Shown here: piece by piece, positions 35,964 through 44,052 of the stretch | Numbering within the stretch: position 1 is the first letter of the stretch | Layout: each line of letters opens with the position of its first letter | Assembly (NCBI RefSeq): GCF_008477545.1 | Contig: NZ_VORA01000003.1 | Span: 248,001 to 312,000, forward strand | DNA: 64,000 bases | Origin: Roseibium aestuarii | Lineage (GTDB): Bacteria > Pseudomonadota > Alphaproteobacteria > Rhizobiales > Stappiaceae | Reading direction: 5' to 3' | Program-made: the position numbers and the translations under genes | The notes under the pieces: generated by a model | Databases searched by the model: none | What the model was told of the DNA's origin: nothing | What the model saw: the letters and a program-made list of their open reading frames with translations, nothing else

Positions 35964-37019
35964 ATGGCGGACCTCAACGGCGGCACTTCCACCCTCTCCA
36001 CCGGCGAGGGCGCGCGGGTTTCCTGGGTCGATGTGGCCAAGGGCATCAGCATCTGCCTGGTGGTGATGATGCACTCCGTCCTCGGGGTGGAGAAGGCAGC
36101 AGGTGCCGAGGGCTGGATGCACGCCATCGTGGCCTTTGCCCAACCCTTCCGCATCCCGGCCTTCTTCCTGATTTCCGGCCTGTTTCTGGCCCGTGCCCTG
36201 CAGCGTCCCTGGCCGGAGTTCCTTGACCGCCGCCTTCTGCATTTCGCCTATTTCTATGTGCTCTGGCTGACGCTTCAGTTTGCTTTCAAGGCACCGGTCT
36301 TCGCCCAGGACTTCGGCTGGGCCGGTGTCGGTCAGCAATATCTCCTGGCCTTCATCGATCCCTTTGGCACCCTCTGGTTCATCTATCTCCTGCCGATCTT
36401 CGCCATCGTGGTAAAACTGGCCCGCGATGCGGGCCTTCTCACCCTCTTGCTTCTGGCGGTCGCGGCCTTGCTGCATCTCAGCCCCATCGAGACTGGCTGG
36501 GTGGCGATCGACGAGTTCGCCTCCCGCTTCGTCTTCTTCGTCGCCGGCTACGCCTTCGCCACCCAGGTCTTCGCGGTGGCCGCATGGGCGCGCCAGCATC
36601 GCCTCGCCACGCTCGCAGCCCTCGCGGTCTGGGGCCTGGCGAACGGTATCCTCGTGGCCTTCGGCATCGAATATGAGCCGGGCATCGCGCTTGCGCTCGG
36701 CGCCGCCGGGGCGCTTGGCGTTGCGGCCTTCGCCAGCCTGGCGACGACCCTGCCGATCGTTGGATTTCTGCGCTTCTTCGGCAAGAACTCCCTCGTCATC
36801 TATCTGGCCTTCTTCTTCCCCATGGGCCTGTCGCGGGTGATCCTGCTGAAGCTCGGCATGCTCGACATCGGCACGGTGTCCCTGCTGGTCACCCTGACCG
36901 CCATCCTCAGCCCACTGGTGCTCAAGCTGGTCATCGACCGGACCGGCTGGGGCAGGTTCCTCTTCGAGCGGCCCGACTGGGCGCGACTGGCACCGGCAGC
37001 GCCTCCGCGGACGGCCTGA
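35964..37019 (+). CDS. Acyltransferase family 3 membrane protein
   Basis: A 351-residue protein with about ten membrane helices. The N-terminal segment SWVDVAKGISICLVVMMHSV carries the D/R-K-G-I...H pattern typical of acyltransferase-3 proteins such as OpgC and YcfT, in which the His in the first helix is catalytic. These enzymes acylate surface sugars or glucans. There is no polysaccharide cluster next to it, so the target is unknown. It probably has its own transcript, followed by polA 79 bases later. Confidence 0.85.
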   Translation: MADLNGGTSTLSTGEGARVSWVDVAKGISICLVVMMHSVLGVEKAAGAEGWMHAIVAFAQPFRIPAFFLISGLFLARALQRPWPEFLDRRLLHFAYFYVLWLTLQFAFKAPVFAQDFGWAGVGQQYLLAFIDPFGTLWFIYLLPIFAIVVKLARDAGLLTLLLLAVAALLHLSPIETGWVAIDEFASRFVFFVAGYAFATQVFAVAAWARQHRLATLAALAVWGLANGILVAFGIEYEPGIALALGAAGALGVAAFASLATTLPIVGFLRFFGKNSLVIYLAFFFPMGLSRVILLKLGMLDIGTVSLLVTLTAILSPLVLKLVIDRTGWGRFLFERPDWARLAPAAPPRTA

Positions 37020-37098
37020 GCGGTCGGGCGGGGGTCCCCCGTCCGGACTTCCTGCGGAAAGATCCCTTTATGCCTTTTCAGGAGGCCCCCGCGCGGGC

Positions 37099-40000
37099 AT
37101 GATCCGCGCCATGTCGACAGAAACCTCCGCCTCCTCCGCCGGCCTCGGGCTGACCGCCGACGACCACCTGATCCTGGTCGATGGCTCCACCTTCATCTTC
37201 CGCGCCTATCACGCGCTGCCGCCCCTGACGCGCAAGCCGGACGGGCTGCCCGTCGGCGCGGTCTCCGGCTTCTGCAACATGCTGTGGAAGCTGCTGCAGG
37301 AAGGCCTGTCGCCGGAACCGGGCGACGAACCGACCCACATGGCGGTGATCTTCGACCATTCGTCCAAGACCTTCCGGTCCGACATCTATCCCGAATACAA
37401 GGCGCACCGGCCGGAGCCGCCGGAGGATCTGATCCCCCAGTTCGGCCTGATCCGTGAGGCAACCCGCGCCTTTTCCGTCCATTGCGTGGAGCAGGAGGGC
37501 TTCGAGGCCGATGATCTGATCGCCACCTATGCCCGCCAGGCCGCAGCCGCCGGTGCCCGCGTCACCATCGCCTCCGGCGACAAGGACCTGATGCAGCTCA
37601 TCGGTCCGACCGTGAAGATGATCGACACCATGAAGGGCAAGACCTTCGAGGAAGCCGATGTCTTCGAGAAATTCGGCGTCGGCCCGGACAAGGTGATCGA
37701 GGTCCAGTCGCTGGCCGGCGACAGTGTCGACAACGTGCCCGGCGTGCCCGGCATCGGCCTGAAGACCGCAGCCCTCCTGATCAACGAGTTCGGCGATCTG
37801 GAAACGCTGCTGTCCCGCGCCTCCGAGATCAAGCAGAACAAGCGCCGGGAAAACCTGATCGAATTCGCCGAGCAGGCGCGGGTCTCCAAGCAGCTCGTCA
37901 CCCTGAAGCAGGATGTGCCGGTGCTCGTGCCGGTGGACCATCTGGCCGTCACCGAGATCGATGGCCCCAAGGCCGTCGGCTTCCTCAAGGCCATGGGCTT
38001 CACCACCCTGACCAAGCGCGTGGCCGAGACCACCGGAGCGGAACTGGCCAACATCGAGCCGGCCGACTTCCAGGTCCCGGGCTGGGATGTGCCGGACGGC
38101 AAGGGGCGCCTGTCACCGGCGTCTCCGACCGCGCGCGGCGTGGCTGCCCCGGCCGCATCGTCCACGTCGCAGTCTGAGGCCGGTGATGGCGCGTCGTCGT
38201 CGCCCGCAAGCGGCTCGGCCCAGGCGGATCTTCCGGCGGGCATGATGGTGCCGCAGACGGTCGCGTCAGAGGCTGCAGACGCCGCGCGCAACACGACCAT
38301 CGACCCCTCCACCTACGAGACCGTCACGACGGTGGAGCGTCTGAAGGAATGGGTGGCCGAGGCCTATGAGGTCGGCACCGTCGCCTTCGACACGGAAACC
38401 ACCTCCCTTGATGCCATGCAGGCGGATCTGGTCGGCGTGTCGCTGGCCACTGCCCCGGGAAAGGCCTGTTATGTGCCTCTGGGTCATGTGGACGGGGAAG
38501 GGGACCTTCTGGGCGGTGGCGGTCTGCTTCCCGGTCAGATCCCGCTCGGCGAGGCTCTGGCGGTGCTCAAGCCCATGCTGGAGGATCGGGCGGTCCTGAA
38601 GATCGCCCAGAACCTGAAATACGACTGGCTGCTGATGACCCGCTACGGCGTGGACATCGCCCCCTTCGACGACACCATGCTGTTGTCCTACACCCTCGAC
38701 GCGGGCAAGGGCGGCAACGGCATGGACGAGCTTTCCGAGCGCTGGCTCGGCCACACGCCGATCCCCTTCAAGGAGATCTGCGGCTCGGGCAAGTCGATGA
38801 TCACCTTCGACAAGGTGGCCATCGACAAGGCAACCGCCTATGCGGCCGAGGATGCGGACGTGACCCTGCGTCTGTGGCAGGTGCTGAAGCCCCGTCTCGC
38901 CTCCGAGCGCATGGCCACCGTCTACGAGACCCTGGAACGGCCCATGGTGCCGGTTCTGGCGCGCATGGAACGGCGCGGCATTTCCGTCGACCGGCAGATG
39001 CTTTCGCGCCTTTCCGGCGACTTCGCGCAAGGCATGGCGGCTGAGGAAGACGAGATCTACGCGCTGGCGGGTGAAACCTTCAACATCGGCTCTCCGAAGC
39101 AGCTCGGCGACATTCTCTTCGGCAAGATGGGGCTGCCTGGCGGCAAGAAGACCAAGACCGGAGCTTGGTCCACATCGGCCAGCGTGCTGGAGGATCTGGC
39201 GGCGGAAGGCCATGAGCTGCCCTCCAAGATCGTGGCCTGGCGTCAGCTCTCCAAGCTGAAGTCCACCTACACGGATGCCTTGCCCGGGTTCATTCATCCG
39301 GAAACCAAGCGGGTCCACACCTCCTATTCGCTGGCGGCGACCACCACCGGTCGCCTGTCCTCGTCGGAACCCAACCTGCAGAACATCCCCGTGCGCACGG
39401 AAGCCGGCCGCAAGATCCGCAAGGCCTTTGTGGCGACCCCGGGTCACAAGCTGATTTCCGCCGACTACAGCCAGATCGAATTGCGCGTCCTGGCCCACAT
39501 GGCCGACATTCCGCAGCTGAAGAAGGCCTTTGCCGACGGGCTGGACATTCACGCCATGACGGCGAGCGAGATGTTCGGCGTGCCGATCGAAGGCATGGAC
39601 CCTTCCGTGCGCCGCCGGGCCAAGGCCATCAACTTCGGCATCATCTACGGGATTTCGGCCTTCGGTCTTGCCGCCCAACTCGGCATCGGCCGGGGCGAGG
39701 CCAGCGACTACATCAAGACCTACTTCGAGCGCTTCCCCGGCATCCGCGACTATATGGAGGCGGTGAAGAAGGAAGTTCACGCCAATGGTTATGTGACCAC
39801 CATCTTCGGCCGAAAGGCCCATTATCCGGACGTGAACACCTCCAACCCGAACATGCGCGCCTTCTATGAGCGGGCGGCGATCAACGCGCCGATCCAGGGG
39901 TCTGCGGCGGACATCCTGCGCCGCGCCATGGTGCGGATGGAAGATCGTCTGAGCCATTCCAGGCTCGACGCCCAGATGCTGCTGCAGGTGCACGACGAAC

Positions 40001-40149
40001 TGATCTTCGAGGTGCCCGACGCCCAGGTGGAGGTGACCCTGCCTGTCATCCGCGAGGTGATGGAAAAGGCCTGCGAGCCCGCCCTGACCCTCTCCGTCCC
40101 GCTCCAGGTGGATGCGCGTGCCGCCGACAACTGGGACGAGGCGCACTGA
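37099..40149 (+). CDS. polA: DNA polymerase I
   Basis: Replication and repair polymerase, 1016 residues, with all three domains. The 5' nuclease (about 18-290) has DGSTFIFRAYHAL and EQEGFEADDLIATYAR. The 3'-5' exonuclease (about 420-610) keeps VAFDTETTSLD with the catalytic DxE. The polymerase domain has motif A SADYSQIELRVLAHM (about 787), motif B RRRAKAINFGIIYG (about 838) and motif C VHDELIFE (about 964). Between the nuclease and exonuclease lies an unusually long, low-complexity linker (about residues 345-410) rich in Ala, Ser and Pro. A weak hairpin overlaps the stop codon. Confidence 0.97.
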   Translation: MIRAMSTETSASSAGLGLTADDHLILVDGSTFIFRAYHALPPLTRKPDGLPVGAVSGFCNMLWKLLQEGLSPEPGDEPTHMAVIFDHSSKTFRSDIYPEYKAHRPEPPEDLIPQFGLIREATRAFSVHCVEQEGFEADDLIATYARQAAAAGARVTIASGDKDLMQLIGPTVKMIDTMKGKTFEEADVFEKFGVGPDKVIEVQSLAGDSVDNVPGVPGIGLKTAALLINEFGDLETLLSRASEIKQNKRRENLIEFAEQARVSKQLVTLKQDVPVLVPVDHLAVTEIDGPKAVGFLKAMGFTTLTKRVAETTGAELANIEPADFQVPGWDVPDGKGRLSPASPTARGVAAPAASSTSQSEAGDGASSSPASGSAQADLPAGMMVPQTVASEAADAARNTTIDPSTYETVTTVERLKEWVAEAYEVGTVAFDTETTSLDAMQADLVGVSLATAPGKACYVPLGHVDGEGDLLGGGGLLPGQIPLGEALAVLKPMLEDRAVLKIAQNLKYDWLLMTRYGVDIAPFDDTMLLSYTLDAGKGGNGMDELSERWLGHTPIPFKEICGSGKSMITFDKVAIDKATAYAAEDADVTLRLWQVLKPRLASERMATVYETLERPMVPVLARMERRGISVDRQMLSRLSGDFAQGMAAEEDEIYALAGETFNIGSPKQLGDILFGKMGLPGGKKTKTGAWSTSASVLEDLAAEGHELPSKIVAWRQLSKLKSTYTDALPGFIHPETKRVHTSYSLAATTTGRLSSSEPNLQNIPVRTEAGRKIRKAFVATPGHKLISADYSQIELRVLAHMADIPQLKKAFADGLDIHAMTASEMFGVPIEGMDPSVRRRAKAINFGIIYGISAFGLAAQLGIGRGEASDYIKTYFERFPGIRDYMEAVKKEVHANGYVTTIFGRKAHYPDVNTSNPNMRAFYERAAINAPIQGSAADILRRAMVRMEDRLSHSRLDAQMLLQVHDELIFEVPDAQVEVTLPVIREVMEKACEPALTLSVPLQVDARAADNWDEAH

Positions 40150-40201
40150 GGCGCCTCATCCTTTCAGGGCTCTGGGTTGCGGGGTTTCTGACCGGCCCGA
40201 T

Positions 40202-40690
40202 TTACTGATGCTCGAGGGCGCTGACTTCGGTTGGCGCCCTTTCGCTTTCCAGATCCGCGATCAGGGCCTTCATCTCCGCGATTTCATTCACCTGCGCGGC
40301 GATGATGCCGTCGGCCAGCTCGCGCACGCGGGGGTCGGAGATGTGGGCCCGCTTGCTGGTCATGATCGCGATGGAATGGTGAGGGATCATGGCCTTCATG
40401 TAGGCCACGTCCTCCACTGTCTCCTGCGAACGCACCAGATAGAGCGCGCCGGAAAAGAGAATGGCAGCCGCCACCAGAATGGCCAGATTGGCGTAGCGGT
40501 TGCGATACATGTTGAGCATGAAGGCCAGCATGACCACCATCATCGCCGCGCCCATGACGAAGGCCATGTAGAACCGGGTTTCCGAGAAGAACACGTGATC
40601 CAGCTCGTAGGTGTTCAGATACATCAGGCCGAGCATCACCGCCGTCGAGGTGGCGATCATGGCGAAGAAACGCAGGTAGGACGCTTTCAT
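40202..40690 (-). CDS. DUF305 membrane protein
   Basis: A 162-residue protein from MKASYLRFFA. Three hydrophobic helices (FFAMIATSTAVMLGLMYLN, FVMGAAMMVVMLAFMLNMY and LAILVAAAILFSGALYLV) precede a DUF305 segment with the family motif AMIPHHSIAIMTS and a later DGIIAAQVNEIAEMKALI. The HH pair and nearby Met residues suggest metal (copper-type) binding by analogy with the ferritin-like fold of DUF305, but this is not proven. It lies directly downstream of the MauE/DoxX-like gene (11-base gap), probably in one operon. Confidence 0.88.
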   Translation of the reverse strand: MKASYLRFFAMIATSTAVMLGLMYLNTYELDHVFFSETRFYMAFVMGAAMMVVMLAFMLNMYRNRYANLAILVAAAILFSGALYLVRSQETVEDVAYMKAMIPHHSIAIMTSKRAHISDPRVRELADGIIAAQVNEIAEMKALIADLESERAPTEVSALEHQ

Positions 40691-40701
40691 CACAGGTCTC
40701 C

Positions 40702-41217
40702 TCAAAGGGTCAGAAGGATCGCGGACATGAGCACCATCGCCAGATCCTCCGTCAGCGTCACGGTGGACAGGGGCACGGACAGGATGTTGCCCATGCAGGG
40801 GCAATCGATGTCGACGCCCTCGAAGAGTGCCTTCACCACGCCCAGCGCGCCGAAGGAAAAGACGATGATCGTGATCCAGTAGGTGAGGGTGGGGGCCGCG
40901 AAGCTCAGGAAGGCAAGGCCGAGCCCCAGCTCGATGAAGGGATAGACATAGCCATAACCCTCCACCCGCCGGGCCAGCAGGTCATACATGTGAAACCCGT
41001 CCTTGAACCCGGAGAGGTCGAAGAGTTTCAGCAGCGCGAAGATGACAAGAAACACGCCCATATAGGCATGCATGAGCGGCCGCATCTCCCACGCCGCAAA
41101 GCCGGCGGTGATCGCCAGCGCCGCCAGCGCGGCAACGCCGACCAGGGTCAGCAGCGGGGCATAATCTGCGAGGCTGGAGCCGCGTCCTTCCTCGCGCACG
41201 TGGATATCGCCGGTCAT
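40702..41217 (-). CDS. MauE/DoxX-like redox-associated membrane protein
   Basis: A 171-residue membrane protein from MTGDIHVREE with four helices. The pattern LLKLFDLSGFKDGF then YPFIELGLGLAFL is typical of the MauE branch of the DoxX family. MauE is needed to mature disulfide-rich or Cys-modified proteins in methylamine dehydrogenase systems. A DCPCMGNIL motif (two Cys) lies before the last helix and may be redox-active. No mau genes are present, so the partner here is unknown. The neighbours are the DUF305 gene downstream and a Tat-exported cyclase upstream. Confidence 0.85.
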   Translation of the reverse strand: MTGDIHVREEGRGSSLADYAPLLTLVGVAALAALAITAGFAAWEMRPLMHAYMGVFLVIFALLKLFDLSGFKDGFHMYDLLARRVEGYGYVYPFIELGLGLAFLSFAAPTLTYWITIIVFSFGALGVVKALFEGVDIDCPCMGNILSVPLSTVTLTEDLAMVLMSAILLTL

Positions 41218-41346
41218 GGGTCTCTCCCGAGGAACAAGGGGTCTTGCCTGGTCCAACGGGAAAGGGCGTGATTGGTTCACGAAAAACGCCGGGCGCGAGG
41301 CCCGGCGTCATCATCTGCAAAGGAAGCGAAAGCGTCTCTGCCCGGA

Positions 41347-42177
41347 TCAGACCATGGCGAGCACGCGCAAGGGGCCACCGGAGCCGCCCTTGTGCTTGGG
41401 TGCACCGGCAATGAGGGTCGCGCCCTTGGCCGGCAGCATGTCCAGATTGGCGATGCACTCGATGCCCCAGCGATTGGAGGGCAGCCAGGCATAGTGCACG
41501 GCAAAGTCCGGGGAGGGGCCGAAGTCAAGCGACAGGGTGTCCACCGCAATGCCCACGGCGCCGCTTTCTTCCATGAGCATCTTCACCGCTTCCACATGGA
41601 AGCCGGGGAAGTGCATCTTGCCGTATGCATCCGCATTGCGGAACTTGTCGGTGCCCATGTGGGCCTGCCAGCCGGAGTTCATGGCCACGCAGGCCTTGTC
41701 CGGAATGGGGCCGTTGGCGGCAATCCAGGCCTTCAGGTCGTCCGGGGTGACCTGTGCATCCGCGTCCTCGGCGGCCTTCGCCTTGATGTCGACGACACAC
41801 AGCGGCACCACCAAGTTCTCGACCGGGATCTCGTCAACCGACTGGCCATCGGCGGAGAAATGCAGCGGGGCGTCGATATGCGTGCCGGTGTGCTCGTTCA
41901 CCCGCAGCTCGAAAAGGTTGAAGCCGTCCTTGTCGAAGGAGAACTTCTTGTCCGGGAAGAACTGCTGCTGACCGAAGAAGGTCGGGAAGTCCGGGCCAAG
42001 GGTGTGGGTCAGATCCGCCACCTTGGAGGGCGTGTCGGCAAAGGCCGGCAGGGCGGTGAAGCTGGGAACGGCCGCCGCACTCGCCGCCGCAGCCAGGCCG
42101 AGACCGCTCCTTTTGAAAAAGTCTCGGCGAGACAGCATGGTCTTCTTCACCGAATTCATGACGCAAACGTCGCACAT
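41347..42177 (-). CDS. Tat-exported cyclase family hydrolase
   Basis: A 276-residue protein of the cyclase/kynurenine-formamidase/isatin-hydrolase family. I start at the ATG at 42175-42177, 9 bases after GGAGG, giving MCDVCVMNSVKKTMLSRRDF, followed by a twin-Arg signal SRRDFFKRSG and a hydrophobic stretch ending PAFA-DT. A shorter start at 42159 lacks a ribosome-binding site. The metal-binding signature HTGTHIDAPLHF is intact, and a second conserved part includes GFHVEAVKMLMEES. Family members hydrolyse cyclic amides or N-formyl groups in a Mn/Zn site. The natural substrate is unknown. Confidence 0.87.
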   Translation of the reverse strand: MCDVCVMNSVKKTMLSRRDFFKRSGLGLAAAASAAAVPSFTALPAFADTPSKVADLTHTLGPDFPTFFGQQQFFPDKKFSFDKDGFNLFELRVNEHTGTHIDAPLHFSADGQSVDEIPVENLVVPLCVVDIKAKAAEDADAQVTPDDLKAWIAANGPIPDKACVAMNSGWQAHMGTDKFRNADAYGKMHFPGFHVEAVKMLMEESGAVGIAVDTLSLDFGPSPDFAVHYAWLPSNRWGIECIANLDMLPAKGATLIAGAPKHKGGSGGPLRVLAMV

Positions 42178-42367
42178 CGAAAAATGCCTCCTCGAAAATG
42201 GTCCGGATCGGACATTCCGAGCCTGCGATGAAGTTTTCCGGCGATCAAGGGAAAGCACCGCCTGCCGCAAGGGCCGATTGTGTCATTTGTCACTTGTTCC
42301 ATTTTTGTTCTTGTTGGGTGGCCGAAATTGCCCTAAGGTCAGATACACGTGATGAGGGAGACGTGTC

Positions 42368-43897
42368 ATGATTTCGCGTGTAACGACACTGGCCTTTCAG
42401 GGGGTCGAGGCCCTGCCCGTCGATGTTCAGGTGCAGATCGGCGCCGGAATGGTCGGCTTCACCATCGTCGGCCTGCCGGACAAGGCGGTCGGAGAGAGCC
42501 GGGAGCGGGTGCGCTCGGCCCTTCAGGCCTGCGGCCTCGCCCTGCCCGCCAAGCGGCTGACCGTCAATCTCGCCCCGGCCGATCTTCCCAAGGAAGGCTC
42601 TCACTATGATCTCCCCATCGCGCTGGGCATCATGTGCGCCATCGGCGCCATTCCTGCGGACAGTCTGTCTGCGTTTGCGGTCATCGGAGAACTGGGTCTC
42701 GACGGTCGGCTCGCGCCCGTGGCCGGTGTGCTTCCGGCGGCCATCGGCGCCAACGCGCTCGACAAGGGGCTGATCTGCCCGGCAGCCTGCGGTCCCGAAG
42801 CCGCCTGGGCGGATCCGGACATGGCGGTTCTGGCGCCCGACAGCCTGTTGCAACTGGTGAACCACTTCGCCGGCACGCAGGTGCTCTCCCGGCCCCGGGC
42901 GCGCTTGTCGCCAGCCCCGGGCACCCTTCCGGATCTTGCGGACATTCAGGGGCAGGAAACCGCCAAGCGCGCGCTGGAAGTCGCTGCCGCCGGCGGGCAT
43001 AACCTGCTCTTCTGCGGTCCTCCGGGGGCGGGCAAGTCCATGCTGGCCAGTCGCCTGCCGTCGCTGCTGCCGCCGCTCTCCCCGCGCGAGCTGCTCGAGG
43101 TGTCGATGATCTCCTCCATGGCGGGCACCCTTTCCGAGGGGCGGCTCACCGACCGGCGGCCCTTCCGCGCCCCCCATCATTCGGCCTCCATGGCCGCACT
43201 CATCGGCGGCGGCTTGAAGGCCCGGCCCGGCGAGGTGTCGCTCGCCCACAATGGGGTGCTCTTCCTGGACGAGCTGCCCGAGTTCAACCCCCAGGTTCTC
43301 GACAGCCTGCGCCAGCCGTTGGAAACGGGGGAGGCGGTGATCGCCCGCGCCAACAGTCGGGTGTCCTATCCTGCCCGGTTCCAGCTGGTGGCGGCGATGA
43401 ACCCCTGCCGTTGCGGTTATGCCGGTGAACCCGGTCATCGCTGCGCCAAGGGCACGCGCTGTGCCGCCGATTATCAGGCGCGCCTCTCCGGCCCCTTCCT
43501 CGACCGCATCGACCTCAGGATCGACGTGCCGGCGGTGACCGCATCCGATCTCATCCGCCCGGGCACCGGGGAGGGCTCGGCCCAGGTTGCCCTCCGGGTG
43601 GCAAGGGCGCGGGAGATCCAGAGCGCCCGCTATCTGGCCCTCGGCCTCGACCGCCTGACCAATGCGCAGGTCCCGACCGCGATCCTGCAGCAGGTCGTGG
43701 TGCCGGATGCGCCAGGATTGCGCCTGCTGGAAGAGGCTGCGGAGCATTTCCGCCTCAGTGCCCGCGGCTATCACCGGGTCCTGCGGCTGGCCCGGACCCT
43801 TGCCGATCTCGATGGCGCCGACAGCGTGGGCCGGCTCCACCTGGCGGAGGCCCTGAGCTATCGCGGGCAGGAACCCCTGCGCCAGGCCGCGGCCTGA
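42368..43897 (+). CDS. comM: ComM/YifB family AAA+ ATPase (Mg-chelatase-like)
   Basis: A 509-residue AAA+ protein. In naturally transformable bacteria ComM is a branch-migration helicase that extends integration of incoming DNA. It has an N-terminal Lon-protease-like domain of about 190 residues (VGFTIVGLPDKAVGESRERV), Walker A GPPGAGKSMLASR near 218 and Walker B VLFLDELPEFN. Also present are the Cys cluster NPCRCGYAGEP and RCAKGTRC and the C-terminal Mg-chelatase domain (LSARGYHRVLRLARTLADL). It starts at ATG with GGGAG 8 bases before. It is also widely conserved in organisms not known to be transformable. Confidence 0.95.
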   Translation: MISRVTTLAFQGVEALPVDVQVQIGAGMVGFTIVGLPDKAVGESRERVRSALQACGLALPAKRLTVNLAPADLPKEGSHYDLPIALGIMCAIGAIPADSLSAFAVIGELGLDGRLAPVAGVLPAAIGANALDKGLICPAACGPEAAWADPDMAVLAPDSLLQLVNHFAGTQVLSRPRARLSPAPGTLPDLADIQGQETAKRALEVAAAGGHNLLFCGPPGAGKSMLASRLPSLLPPLSPRELLEVSMISSMAGTLSEGRLTDRRPFRAPHHSASMAALIGGGLKARPGEVSLAHNGVLFLDELPEFNPQVLDSLRQPLETGEAVIARANSRVSYPARFQLVAAMNPCRCGYAGEPGHRCAKGTRCAADYQARLSGPFLDRIDLRIDVPAVTASDLIRPGTGEGSAQVALRVARAREIQSARYLALGLDRLTNAQVPTAILQQVVVPDAPGLRLLEEAAEHFRLSARGYHRVLRLARTLADLDGADSVGRLHLAEALSYRGQEPLRQAAA

Positions 43898-44052
43898 GGG
43901 CCGCCTGGGGGAAAGGGAGGAGGGCGGCGAGCGAAGCAAGGAGAACTGAGAGGAAGTGCCGCCTCGCGTCGGGGAAACGGTTTCTCAAAGGTTACGCCCC
44001 ATAGTCGGGATCAAAGTGTCGACCCGATCACCGAGTATGCGAGTAACCGACC

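Noticed and set aside
38266-40146. Long minus-strand frame opposite polA
   Set aside because: Shadow of polA codon usage; composition is His/Gly/Gln-rich without domains.
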